Positions 43,735-51,794 of a stretch of DNA of 64,000 nucleotides are shown here, piece by piece. Within the stretch, counting starts at the first letter, position 1; every line of letters begins with the position of its first letter. A program made the translations under genes and the position numbers. The notes below the pieces were generated by a model that saw only the letters and a list, made by a program, of their open reading frames with translations, had not been told where the DNA came from and made no database searches. This DNA is from a virus, in the IMG/VR virus record IMGVR_UViG_3300036806_000484, positions 1-64,000 of that record; one strand, written 5' to 3'.

Positions 43735-46164
43735 CTACCGCGCGGTCGAAGCCACCAACGGCGCGGGGTTGCTCGGTCTCGTCGGAGGGACGTGCTGCCC
43801 TCCGCTCAGAACTTGCGCGGCGATGCCGCGCCGATCGATGGGACTACCAGTTCGAGCCGGCTGCCCCGGCGCGGGGGGAGGACCAGCCGGTGCGCCCGGC
43901 GCCCCAGCGGCACGACGCCCGTTCTGGGCTGGCGGCTGGGCCTGGTCATCCGTGATCCCCTCGTCGGCCATGACCTTGTCGAGCTGGCTCTGGGTCAGGT
44001 CCTGACCCTTCAGGGCGAGGTTGACGGTCATCGGCTGTGGCTGCGCGCCGCCGCCGGCCATCTGCTGCTGCCACTGGAAGTAGAGTTGCTGCCTGAGCTT
44101 GGCGGCGATGCGCGCCACCGGATCGGCCGTCTCGTCCTGGGTGATCTCGGACAGAGCGGCCAGATGGGAGGCGAGGTCGTCGTCCTGGAGCCGGGGATAC
44201 CGGGACTCGAGGATCATGAACAACTGCTGCGCCGCCTTCGCGACATTCGGGCTGGCGATGTTGTCGTCGTTCATGCCGGTGCGCGTGCGGTACGTCTCCG
44301 CGAGGAAAAGGATCTGGGCGGAGATCGTCTTGGCGCGCCGGCGCGCGACGGTGCCTGGATCGCCGGCGTCATCGAAGATCGAGTGGTCCGGGTACGCCTT
44401 ACGGGCCTCGGGGGTGAGCAGGAAGGGCTTGCCGTCCGCGCCCTTGGTCTGCATCAGCTCGAGGATTTCCTGCGCGCGAAGTTCGGGGCTGGCCCCGAAG
44501 GCGTTCACCAGCTTGTAGTTGGGCGGGGTGTCTGAGAGCTTTGTCCAGTCGACCCACGGCTCCGCGAGGTAGGCCCAGTTGTCTCCGGTCGCCTTCAGCG
44601 CCATTCCGACGTCGCCATACGCCTTGAACTGCTTCCAGCAGCCGCGGGCGAAATCACACGCCGCGCGCCTGAATCGCAGGTTCACCGGACCATGGATCGA
44701 GTTGTCGGCCTGCTGGAGCGCCACGATCGCCCGGTAGGCGATGCGGGATCCCGGGGCCTCGCCGCGCGACGCGGCTTGGTATCCGCCGGCAGAGTAGATC
44801 GCCTGGCGCAGGTCTCTGATCTCGGCATCGAGGCCGGTCAGGATCTCGACCGGGAACCTCATCATCTCTGGGCGCCACGCGCCCGCGCTCGGCTCGATCT
44901 CGAGTATCTGGTAGCCGCCGATGTCGGCCATGTCGCCGTCGATCGCGCCCGCAGGCGAGACGATCGGCGCGTCCATCATGCGGTTGATGGCTTCCCACCG
45001 CTTGGACTTGGCGATGTTGAGGTCGACCTGGAGCGGATCGAGGTCGCCCACCCACGGCGCCCCGTGGATGTCGTTGCCGCGGTGGTGGGAGTAGAAGTTG
45101 GTCAGCGAGAAGTCGGCACCCGGTAGCTCCTGGTCGGCCAGCGCGACCGCAGCGCTCGCCCGGCCCTGGCCGCGGAGCAGATCCACCGCGCCCGGGACGG
45201 CCACGATCTGGAGCCGGCCGCGCGGGTAGTCCGTCAGCACCCCGGGAGCGGTCTCCCGGCAGATTATGACGATCTGCTCTTCTTCCTCCGGGTCGCCGCG
45301 CCGGTACGATGTGACCGGGCTGCCGTGCACGTTCAGGCCCATCATGTTCCAGTTACGTGCGATACGCTGGAATTCGGCCACCGACGGGATCCGCATCGTC
45401 CCTTCGAGCGTCCTGGACTCCGGGATGTGGTCGAAGGCCTGCTTCACCAAGCTGAGTGGCAGCACCCGCCCGTATGAGGTCCAGATCCACGACCCGCGCT
45501 TGGCGCCGCGATCGAAAACGGTGTCGAAGGGGTTCCCGAGCCAGCAATCGATCATCCCAGCGCCAATCGGCTGGATCATCTGTCCGCCGGCGCTCTGCTG
45601 GTCGCCATAAGCGATCGGTTCGTAGAGGTCGTTCCCATCCTCGCGCCAGTACCGGTGCACCGGGCAGAACCCGGCAGGCACGCCCATGAACATCGCGTCA
45701 GCGAACAGGCTATTGAGGTCCTGCTCGTCGGCGATCGTGTTCATCATCAGCGTGTCTACGAGGGCCTTCTGGCGGGACTTACGGTCGGAGCGGGCGTCGG
45801 TGTAGTAGTTGAGCGGCATCGTCGTGTGGTGCGCCACGGCGTTCTCGACGACCACGCGCAGGATGTTCTCGGTCTTCCGGAACTCCGAGACCATCCGCGG
45901 GATCTCGACGCGGGCGCCGTAGACGATGTCGGCCCACTGGAATTCACCGCCGTCGATGTGCAGGAGGTACTTCTCGCTGAGCAGGTCCCGCTCGCGCCGC
46001 GCCTGAAGCCCGGCCTGGTGCGCCTCGACAACCCGTCGCGCATCATCCGCTTTCGAGCGCCTGCCCAGGGCGTCCACTTGGTTCGAACTGGGCATGGGTG
46101 ACACCACCGGCGGAGGCGGTGCTGGGCGCTGCGGTTGCTGGATGAGAGCCGGCGCTGCGGTCAT
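43735..46164 (-). CDS. Portal protein
   Basis: This is the 809-residue head-vertex protein through which DNA is packaged. Portal-like features are the helix-rich N-terminal region (RRVVEAHQAGLQARRERDLL, NYYTDARSDRKSRQKALVDT), a beta-rich stretch around residues 280-340 (EEEEQIVIICRETAPGVLTD) and a long helical C-terminus with Ala/Pro-rich tail. Size and position before scaffold and capsid fit N4-like portals (about 760 residues). It starts at ATG 46164 behind GGGAGG, just after a structured leader. Confidence 0.8.
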   Translation of the reverse strand: MTAAPALIQQPQRPAPPPPVVSPMPSSNQVDALGRRSKADDARRVVEAHQAGLQARRERDLLSEKYLLHIDGGEFQWADIVYGARVEIPRMVSEFRKTENILRVVVENAVAHHTTMPLNYYTDARSDRKSRQKALVDTLMMNTIADEQDLNSLFADAMFMGVPAGFCPVHRYWREDGNDLYEPIAYGDQQSAGGQMIQPIGAGMIDCWLGNPFDTVFDRGAKRGSWIWTSYGRVLPLSLVKQAFDHIPESRTLEGTMRIPSVAEFQRIARNWNMMGLNVHGSPVTSYRRGDPEEEEQIVIICRETAPGVLTDYPRGRLQIVAVPGAVDLLRGQGRASAAVALADQELPGADFSLTNFYSHHRGNDIHGAPWVGDLDPLQVDLNIAKSKRWEAINRMMDAPIVSPAGAIDGDMADIGGYQILEIEPSAGAWRPEMMRFPVEILTGLDAEIRDLRQAIYSAGGYQAASRGEAPGSRIAYRAIVALQQADNSIHGPVNLRFRRAACDFARGCWKQFKAYGDVGMALKATGDNWAYLAEPWVDWTKLSDTPPNYKLVNAFGASPELRAQEILELMQTKGADGKPFLLTPEARKAYPDHSIFDDAGDPGTVARRRAKTISAQILFLAETYRTRTGMNDDNIASPNVAKAAQQLFMILESRYPRLQDDDLASHLAALSEITQDETADPVARIAAKLRQQLYFQWQQQMAGGGAQPQPMTVNLALKGQDLTQSQLDKVMADEGITDDQAQPPAQNGRRAAGAPGAPAGPPPAPGQPARTGSPIDRRGIAAQVLSGGQHVPPTRPSNPAPLVASTAR

Positions 46165-46181
46165 GCACCTCCCACAACGAG

Positions 46182-46261
46182 AAAAAGCCCCGAGGCGCCT
46201 GATGGTTCAGGCGACCCAGAGCCTTGATCAGCAGTCCGCCGTGCTGGCGGAGGCCTCGAGG
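46182..46261 (-). promoter_or_regulatory. Structured leader with terminator-like end upstream of the portal gene
   Basis: On the minus strand CCTCGAGGC (46261-46253) pairs with GCCTCGGGG (46196-46188), enclosing two further hairpins (TCCGCC/GGCGGA and GCCTGA/TCAGGC). TTTTT follows directly, and the portal ribosome site lies 14 bases on. The layout resembles an attenuator or riboregulator, but no known riboswitch class is recognised. It could simply be an intrinsic terminator. Confidence 0.45.
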
Positions 46262-46307
46262 AGTCCGGACTACGTTCTGCGTTAAATCAGATGAGCGACG
46301 TTGGCGA

Positions 46308-46336
46308 ACTTAGGGACTTGATGGGCATGAGGTCAA
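46308..46336 (-). promoter_or_regulatory. Candidate promoter for the head operon (weak)
   Basis: TTGACC lies at 46336-46331 on the minus strand, with a 17-18 base spacer and a poor -10 (CTAAGT/TAAGTT). TTGACCTCA occurs again in front of the packaging genes at 56803-56795. Bases 46262-46442 contain no gene; another 8-bp stem (GGGCCTCC/GGGGGCCC) lies within them. Confidence 0.3.
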
Positions 46337-46442
46337 GTTTTCCACGCATGAGGGCCCCCAGCTCGCTACCGCCGGAGGCCCGTTCTTCGCTTCGCTCAAG
46401 CTACTCTCGGGTGGGTTTTCTGGCCCCTCAGCAAGGTACGAA

Positions 46443-46515
46443 TGGCGGGGGCTGGACTTGAACCAGCGACCTCCGGGATATGAGCCCGGCGAGCTACCAA
46501 CTGCTCCACCCCGCT
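46443..46515 (-). tRNA. tRNA-Met (CAT)
   Basis: This is a 73-base cloverleaf with acceptor AGCGGGG/CCCCGCC (A-C mismatch at position 1), D-stem GAGC/GCTC, anticodon stem CCGGG/CCCGG with loop CTCATAT, variable AGGTC, and T-arm GCTGG TTCAAGT CCAGC. The CAT anticodon means Met, or Ile if the C is modified to lysidine. CCA is not encoded. Confidence 0.85.
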
Positions 46516-46538
46516 ACGGTGTTCCCGCTACCAGTGAG

Positions 46539-46611
46539 TCGCGGCGGTCGGACTCGAACCGACGGCCCCCTGCTCCCAAGGCAGGTGCTCTGCCAACTGA
46601 GCTACGCCACG
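46539..46611 (-). tRNA. tRNA-Pro (TGG)
   Basis: This is a 73-base cloverleaf with acceptor CGTGGCG/CGCCGCG starting with the C1-G72 pair typical of proline tRNAs. The D-stem is GCTC/GAGC, the anticodon stem CCTGC/GCAGG with loop CTTGGGA, and the T-arm GTCGG TTCGAGT CCGAC. CCA is not encoded. It lies 23 bases upstream of tRNA-Met and was probably co-transcribed with it. Confidence 0.9.
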
Positions 46612-46718
46612 AAGGATTAACGTGGCGGTCGGGGGAAGGGCGCGCGTCTCACGCGCTGAAAATGGGGAACAGCATCTGACGGCGCAATGGTCGGCCGCCC
46701 CGGAACCTTACCTGTGCG

Positions 46719-46880
46719 TCAGGAGGGCCGGGGCGGCGCGTGTTCGGGAGGGCGGTGCGGATTCATGGTGGCGTAGACACTGCCGCCGGCACGCTGGCAG
46801 TCGCGTGCAATCTCAAGAAACCACGCGTCATGCATCAGCGAGAACTCTTCGGTGATCAGGATGATCCGGGCGCCAAGCAT
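46719..46880 (-). CDS. Small hypothetical protein (53 aa)
   Basis: This is a 53-residue protein with the start MLGARIILITEEFSLMHDAW and a Pro-rich tail. It uses ATG 46880 behind AGGA and good third-position GC. The first half has a beta-alpha-beta look, but the family is unknown. Bases 46612-46718 downstream carry no gene. Confidence 0.5.
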   Translation of the reverse strand: MLGARIILITEEFSLMHDAWFLEIARDCQRAGGSVYATMNPHRPPEHAPPRPS

Positions 46881-46889
46881 GACCGAATC

Positions 46890-47096
46890 CTACCGGCCAC
46901 TCGTTTCTCCTGCAAGGCTGGGCAGGTCCGACGGCTGGCGCTGACGGGAATCCTTGATCGTTCGTACAGCGCCACCGACGCAGTTTAGTTCGATCGATCC
47001 CGTGAATCCCGAAATGAGCAGGCGCGCGACCTCGGCGAGGGCGGCTCTCGTCCCCTCCGAAAGCTTCGACGGATCGATCGCCTGCTCCGCGCTCAC
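46890..47096 (-). CDS. Small hypothetical protein (68 aa)
   Basis: This is a 68-residue protein (VSAEQAIDPSKLSEGTRAAL at the start) that begins at GTG 47096, overlapping the GroES stop (GTGA), and ends in TAG. A helix followed by two strands with one Cys is predicted. Unknown function. Confidence 0.5.
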   Translation of the reverse strand: MSAEQAIDPSKLSEGTRAALAEVARLLISGFTGSIELNCVGGAVRTIKDSRQRQPSDLPSLAGETSGR

Positions 47097-47413
47097 CGCT
47101 TGATGACCGCCATGACGTCAGCCTCGCGGATGATCAGCACCGGCTTCTCGTCGACGGTAACCTCGGTTCCGCTGTATTTACCAAACAAGACGCGGTCCCC
47201 CTTCTTGAGGTCCATCGGCACCAGCACCCCGTTCTCCGTCCTCCGGCCCGGGCCCACCGCCAGAATCTCGCCCTCCTGTTGCTTCTCCTGGGCCACGTCC
47301 GGGATGTGGATCCCGCCCCTCGACATCTCCGCCTGCTTGACCGGCAGCACGATCATCCGGTCCCCGGTCGGCTCCAACCGCGCCGCTGACTTTTGCTTCG
47401 GGATCGACTTCAC
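47093..47413 (-). CDS. GroES-like co-chaperonin (Cpn10)
   Basis: This is a phage-encoded co-chaperonin, probably helping host GroEL fold capsid proteins as T4 gp31 does. The 106 residues include LEPTGDRMIVLPVKQAE, RGGIHIPDVAQEKQQEG (mobile-loop region) and EILAVGPGRR, then KKGDRVLFGKYSGTEV, all classic Cpn10 phrases. The GTG start at 47413 has a strong GAGGAGG site. A longer open frame upstream overlaps another gene. The position close to head genes fits a folding role. Confidence 0.9.
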   Translation of the reverse strand: MKSIPKQKSAARLEPTGDRMIVLPVKQAEMSRGGIHIPDVAQEKQQEGEILAVGPGRRTENGVLVPMDLKKGDRVLFGKYSGTEVTVDEKPVLIIREADVMAVIKR

Positions 47414-47699
47414 TGTTCCGCGCCTCCTCTGGAAGTAGGTGTCGCTTCTCATACGCTATCATCGCGGCCTCGTGCCAGCCCTGCACCAGGAGCCACAGCT
47501 TCTTGTACCACGGCAGCTCAAGGTACTCCACGCGCCGGCGCAGGCCGGCAACGTAGTCTCGGTCATAGGCCGCCATCGAGAGGGCCATGGAGTGACCCTG
47601 TTCGACGCGGAACTCGTGCATCACCCGATTCATGTACGCCTCGAGCTTGTGCACGCGGACGGTCTTTTGCTGCGGCCTATCGTGGTGGTTCGGCACCAT
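47178..47699 (-). CDS. Hypothetical protein (173 aa) overlapping the GroES gene
   Basis: The N-terminal 95 residues (for example RVEYLELPWYKKLWLLVQGW) look genuine, with a possible amphipathic or membrane-associated helix. The last 78 residues lie in another frame over the GroES gene and are Gly/Pro/Asp-rich, as out-of-frame readings of this GC-rich DNA usually are. Either the overlap is real or a lost stop has lengthened the protein. It starts at ATG 47699, overlapping the upstream stop by 23 bases. Confidence 0.5.
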   Translation of the reverse strand: MVPNHHDRPQQKTVRVHKLEAYMNRVMHEFRVEQGHSMALSMAAYDRDYVAGLRRRVEYLELPWYKKLWLLVQGWHEAAMIAYEKRHLLPEEARNSEVDPEAKVSGAVGADRGPDDRAAGQAGGDVEGRDPHPGRGPGEATGGRDSGGGPGPEDGERGAGADGPQEGGPRLVW

Positions 47700-48045
47700 T
47701 TCCCCCGTTGTCTTCTAGTTCGTCGTATTGCTGCCACACCGGCTTCGGCGTCATCGCCTCGCGCTTGATCGCTTCCCATGACTCGCCGGCAAGGTGGCGC
47801 TTGTAGGCCTCGTTGCGCTGCGCGCGCCGGATACTCGGATCCGCAAAGGCGTTGAGATGCTCGGCCAGGTCGTCGGGCATCGACTCGATTTTCTTTCGTG
47901 GCTCGCGCGGGACCTCGGCTAGGCCGTGCTCGGCGCGGTCGACGCGCTTGACGTGGTCGAGCAGTTTGCCGTTCTGCTCGATCAGCCGATCGCGCTCGCC
48001 GCAAACGGCCTCGAAGGCGCCACGCGACACCCAAGGCCACTTCAT
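47677..48045 (-). CDS. Hypothetical protein (122 aa) following the terminase
   Basis: The N-terminal MKWPWVSRGAFEAVCGERDRL is followed by a coiled-coil-like stretch and a helical second half with repeated charged residues. It overlaps the terminase gene by ATGA. Small coiled-coil proteins next to terminase genes are common, but I recognise no family. Confidence 0.6.
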   Translation of the reverse strand: MKWPWVSRGAFEAVCGERDRLIEQNGKLLDHVKRVDRAEHGLAEVPREPRKKIESMPDDLAEHLNAFADPSIRRAQRNEAYKRHLAGESWEAIKREAMTPKPVWQQYDELEDNGGNGAEPPR

Positions 48046-50843
48046 GCGCGCTTCCGGAACATGCGCTTGATGCGATTCTCCTCGAGCCGCACCCGCTTGG
48101 CGTGTTCGGCCAGCCGGCGCTCGAGCCCGAAATCGCGGTTACGGTCGGTCTCGCGTGAAGGCGGCGGCTCCTTCCCTTCGCCGCGCGGAACCCACGCGCG
48201 CCGGCGCACAAAGTTGCCGCAGGCCAGCGCCATCGCCTGGTTGGGGCTGCGCTTGATCAACTTCTTCACCGCCTTGGTCTCGCAGACCTCGATCTTACCG
48301 CCTGGCGTGGCGAAGGTGAAGGCGGTCATCTCCTCGAAGAGCTTTTTGCTGTACGGGATGGCGACGCGCAGGAGCCTAACGTCTTCCCGGAGCTTCCAGA
48401 GGGCCTGGCTGCGAATATTGTCGAACTTCTCGGCCTCAACCACCTTCGGCCCGGCCGCCTTGATCTCCCCGTCCCTGACATCGACCTCGCTCCACAGCGA
48501 GTCCTCATCGAGTCCCGGGACTGCCTTCATCGCCTCGGAGATCACGCGCGGCCGGAAGCCGCCCTTCCGCATCGCGTTGACCGTGCCGGCGCCGACACCC
48601 ACGCCGTCCACGCCGACGTGGCGCTGGTCAATGGGATGGTCGTCACTCTGCACCACAAGCAGCAGGTCCTCGCCGAGTTTATTGGCGTCCGGGCATGGCT
48701 TCTCGTCGATATGCGTGCAGCAGGCGCCGTCACCGTAGGCGATCGCAGCCGGGTCCCCGTCGTCGGAGTTTGCCGGGTCGACGCCCATCCATGGCGCGCC
48801 GCCGACGCGGTAGTTGGGGCTGTCGTGCAGCTTGGCGGAGGCCTCGCACCAGGCCCACTGGATCAGCGACTCGGATGACTGGGCCGGGCAGACGCCGCGG
48901 ATCTGCGAGAGGTAGCGCCGGGAATCCGGCGGCTGGTTCTTCAGCTTCCGTTCTGCCAGCCGGCGGCGGCCGATCGCGCCCGGGACGATCCGGAGCCCGC
49001 TCACCACGTTGGGGTGGTCATCGGCGCTGATGCGCACCGCGATGGTGGACTCGAGGACGCAGAACTGGTGTAGTTCGTCGCGCTGGTGATCCGGGTTGCC
49101 GAGCGCCAAGTGGAGGTTGTGGTCGTCCGTCCGGGTTTCGCTCAGCGAGCTCATGATGGCGCCGTCGATCGACTGCGTCTCTTCGCTGATGATCAGCATG
49201 TGCCCAGCGTGGAAGCCTTTGGCGCGGCCGGCCAGTTCTTCGTTCGCGCCGACGCCGCAGACGAAAGCCTGCGCGGCCCACACCTCCTGCTCAGCTCGAG
49301 CCGGCTTCATCCGGAGCTTGCCGCTCGCCGGCAGAAATTCCGCCTCGGGGAACATGGCCTGGAAACGGGGCCACAGTTTGCCCATCTCCATCCAGATTTG
49401 CGTGAGGAGCTGGTCTTCCTTCGGCGCGACGTGGATGACGCGCGAATCGCCGTAGACCGCGAGGAAGGCGTAGGTGATGCAGGCGGCGGTATAGGTATTG
49501 TGTGTGACGATGTAATCTCTGGTAACGTAGAGATGGTCATCGGCCGCCACTCTGATACAGACACACTCCGCTTCTCCGTCCGGCACAACTGACCGCAGCA
49601 GCCTCCTTGGCTCGCGACCCGTGACTACCCTAGCCGCCTTACGTGCAAGGCGAAACGGGTTAATTCCGTCTGGAAGGCGGATGTACACCCAGTGGGCATC
49701 GAGACACCGCTTCCCACCGAACCAGGACGGCAGCGTTGTCAAAGTTGCCGTGCCGCCAAGCGACCTCACCAGATCCTGCACCCCGTTAGCTAGATCGCGC
49801 GATGTGGAGCAGAACCCCATAGCGCCACTGGGGCGACAGAATCCGTCGGTATCCATTAGACCTTGCAGAAGGGCAAGTCGGTCCCGCTGTGCTGCAATCA
49901 GATATTCGGGGGGAATGTGTTTGTTCTCGCTACGCTTGCCCATCAGGTCGAGCGTCCTAAGCGTGGCCGTCAGGGGGTTTTCCCTACCGCCTCGCTGGCC
50001 TCCAGTAATCCCGTAGTCGCACGTCAAGCCGCGCTGCACCACCCCGATGTCTTGGGGAAGGGATTCCTCTACCTCGTTTACTATCTCGGCATCGGTCGAC
50101 GAGAGAGTCGGGTAGCCAGATCGCAGTCCCCCGTCACCTAGAAGAACGCCCAGTAGGTATGGATCGAGCGGTAGGTCGGACCCGCGCATCTCAATCGGCC
50201 GAGGCACAGGGATACGCCATGATGCGTCCGGATGTGCGGCCAAGAGCCTCGCCATATCCAAGGTGGAGACCGTGCGCCATCCCGAACCTCGGTGCGCAGC
50301 GCTCTTATCTTGGATCGACCACAGGTGAGCGCCGCAGGCGCGAGTGGTTGAACCATCCGAGAAGGCGAGCGAAAAAACCTCCTTGCGACCTTGCGGAAAT
50401 ACGCCTGTCACCCGTGTCGGCAGACCGTTGCTACCGATGACATGATCGCCGAGACGGAGGGATCCAATCGACTGCCAGCCCGTGGGGGTCAATACCGGCT
50501 CGTCAACGGGCTGGGCCTTCTGGCAGCCGGTGGCAGATTCGACGCCGCAGTCCCGGCCCTCGCTGATGGCGTTGATCATCTTCGCCAGCGGGTCGACGTC
50601 GCCGTCCCATTGATGCGCCTCGTAGCCAGGATTCAGCGACCACTCGATCGTGTTCCGAGGAACGCCCAGCTTCTCGACGATCCAGTCCAGCAGCCGGCCC
50701 TCGTATTCCGAGTGCGGCTGTGGTCCGGCGGACGAGCCCTCAGTCCTGACCCTGCGCTCGAACTCCGCCTTGCAGCGGAGTCGGAAGGCTTCGTCATCGG
50801 CCGGCGAACTGGGTTCGAGGCGAGGGAGAAGAGCGGCGGTCAC
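48042..50843 (-). CDS. Terminase large subunit, interrupted by an intein
   Basis: This is the packaging ATPase/nuclease. Residues 1-109 and 450-933 make the terminase. The Walker A region SATGCQK is split exactly before its Thr by the intein and resumes as TYTAACITYAF. Walker B is LIISEE at about 550-555, and the nuclease domain includes PWMGVDPANSDDGDP and HVGVDGVGVGAGTVNA. The GTG start at 50843 overlaps the TGA of the small upstream gene (GTGA). After splicing the protein would have 593 residues, a normal TerL size. The gene overlaps the next one by ATGA. Confidence 0.9.
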   Translation of the reverse strand: MTAALLPRLEPSSPADDEAFRLRCKAEFERRVRTEGSSAGPQPHSEYEGRLLDWIVEKLGVPRNTIEWSLNPGYEAHQWDGDVDPLAKMINAISEGRDCGVESATGCQKAQPVDEPVLTPTGWQSIGSLRLGDHVIGSNGLPTRVTGVFPQGRKEVFSLAFSDGSTTRACGAHLWSIQDKSAAHRGSGWRTVSTLDMARLLAAHPDASWRIPVPRPIEMRGSDLPLDPYLLGVLLGDGGLRSGYPTLSSTDAEIVNEVEESLPQDIGVVQRGLTCDYGITGGQRGGRENPLTATLRTLDLMGKRSENKHIPPEYLIAAQRDRLALLQGLMDTDGFCRPSGAMGFCSTSRDLANGVQDLVRSLGGTATLTTLPSWFGGKRCLDAHWVYIRLPDGINPFRLARKAARVVTGREPRRLLRSVVPDGEAECVCIRVAADDHLYVTRDYIVTHNTYTAACITYAFLAVYGDSRVIHVAPKEDQLLTQIWMEMGKLWPRFQAMFPEAEFLPASGKLRMKPARAEQEVWAAQAFVCGVGANEELAGRAKGFHAGHMLIISEETQSIDGAIMSSLSETRTDDHNLHLALGNPDHQRDELHQFCVLESTIAVRISADDHPNVVSGLRIVPGAIGRRRLAERKLKNQPPDSRRYLSQIRGVCPAQSSESLIQWAWCEASAKLHDSPNYRVGGAPWMGVDPANSDDGDPAAIAYGDGACCTHIDEKPCPDANKLGEDLLLVVQSDDHPIDQRHVGVDGVGVGAGTVNAMRKGGFRPRVISEAMKAVPGLDEDSLWSEVDVRDGEIKAAGPKVVEAEKFDNIRSQALWKLREDVRLLRVAIPYSKKLFEEMTAFTFATPGGKIEVCETKAVKKLIKRSPNQAMALACGNFVRRRAWVPRGEGKEPPPSRETDRNRDFGLERRLAEHAKRVRLEENRIKRMFRKRA
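49497..50516 (-). other. Intein (340 aa) with LAGLIDADG homing endonuclease, class 3 signature
   Basis: The in-frame insertion begins AQPVDEPVLTPTGWQSIG and ends DYIVTHN, followed by Thr as the +1 residue. Block B reads CGAHLW (His B:10, Trp B:12), block F has VCIRV (Cys F:4) and block G has VTHN (Thr G:5), giving the Trp-Cys-Thr triad of class 3 inteins, which lack an N-terminal nucleophile. The first residue is Ala. The LAGLIDADG motifs are LLGVLLGDGGL and LLQGLMDTDGF, so a homing nuclease domain is present. The excision point restores the Walker A lysine-threonine pair. Confidence 0.9.
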
Positions 50844-51193
50844 GAAATCCAGTCCTCGGGCACCGGGACGGATGCGCCCATGCACACGCCGCAGGGATTG
50901 CTGGTTGTCACGCTACGGCATTTGCGACAAATCCTGTCGCCCGCGCGGTAGTTGCCGCCGCGGCGAGGACGTGGTACCGATGGCGCAGCTACCGCACGCT
51001 TGGTGTACGGCCGCCGCGGCGGGATCGATCGGTGGATGGGCTTCTTGCGGATCCAGCCGCGGGCCTTGGCGTGCAGGTGAATGGAGGAGTCGCTGATGCC
51101 GTGGCTATGGGCGATCGCGTCGACGGTTTCTTCGCCAGCCTCGTACCGTGGCTTGATCTCGTCCCAGGACTCCTGCCTGATGCGGGGAGCCAG
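50840..51193 (-). CDS. HTH / zinc-knuckle protein directly upstream of TerL (terminase-small-like), probable CTG start
   Basis: The N-terminal HTH (SWDEIKPRYEAGEETVDAIA, HGISDSSIHLHAKARGW) resembles small-terminase or resolvase-type DNA-binding modules. A basic linker and a CRKC/CGVC zinc knuckle follow. There is no ATG, GTG or TTG near the beginning. CTG 51193 lies one base after the upstream TAG with GAGGA at the right distance. It overlaps TerL by GTGA. It may be the true small terminase or an accessory; the gene at 55350-56276 is the other candidate. Confidence 0.6.
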   Translation of the reverse strand: MAPRIRQESWDEIKPRYEAGEETVDAIAHSHGISDSSIHLHAKARGWIRKKPIHRSIPPRRPYTKRAVAAPSVPRPRRGGNYRAGDRICRKCRSVTTSNPCGVCMGASVPVPEDWIS

Positions 51194-51194
51194 G

Positions 51195-51794
51195 CTATTC
51201 CTCGTCCGTCCGCTGCACCTGGGCGATGCGGCCGATAGCCGGCGCGATCGCTGCGCGCAGCGCCGGGATCCTCTTCTGGGTCCAACCGGGGTTCTGCTCG
51301 AGACCGCCTTCGCCGTAGCCGCCGACCGCTGCGGTGTTCGTGGTATTCGGTATCTGGTGGTAGAAGTTCTCGCGGATGTCGATGTAGTGAGACGGATCTC
51401 CGCCACTCTCAGCCAGCATCTTCCGAGCTTCGCCCTGACCGTGGTTGACCGCCGCGTCGAAGTGCACGAGGCCCAGGCTGCGCGGCATCGCGCCGGCGCC
51501 TGACCGCTGCCACTGATCGTGCCAGAATCCGAGGTTGAAATCCGACATGGCCCTGGGCCCGTCGTTCGCCGCAGCGGCGTGCTCGCTCGGATGCTTCGCG
51601 ACATACTCGTTGTACGCGTCGCCGGTACCCGCGCCTGACGCCAGCGCCTCCGGGACGGTCTCGCGCGGATCCCGCTCCTGGTCGAGCACGAACTGGAGCG
51701 CGTGCATGAACGGCATGTCGTCGCGAGGTCCAGGCGGTGGCGCCGGCGCAGCTGGGCCCGTCGGCGCCATTGGGTTTCCGAAGGGGCTCGTCAC
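51195..51794 (-). CDS. Muramidase-like (GH108-related) protein, possibly virion-associated (199 aa)
   Basis: The phrases HALQFVLDQERDP, FNLGFWHDQWQRSG and LGLVHFDAAVNHGQGEARKM match the layout of GH108/TtsA-type muramidases and their PG_binding_3 region. The catalytic EGGY motif is not conserved. A proline-rich N-terminus replaces a signal peptide. It lies far from the lysis cassette and next to packaging genes, so it may act from the virion on the cell wall or be a structural derivative. It ends in TAG. Confidence 0.55.
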   Translation of the reverse strand: MTSPFGNPMAPTGPAAPAPPPGPRDDMPFMHALQFVLDQERDPRETVPEALASGAGTGDAYNEYVAKHPSEHAAAANDGPRAMSDFNLGFWHDQWQRSGAGAMPRSLGLVHFDAAVNHGQGEARKMLAESGGDPSHYIDIRENFYHQIPNTTNTAAVGGYGEGGLEQNPGWTQKRIPALRAAIAPAIGRIAQVQRTDEE

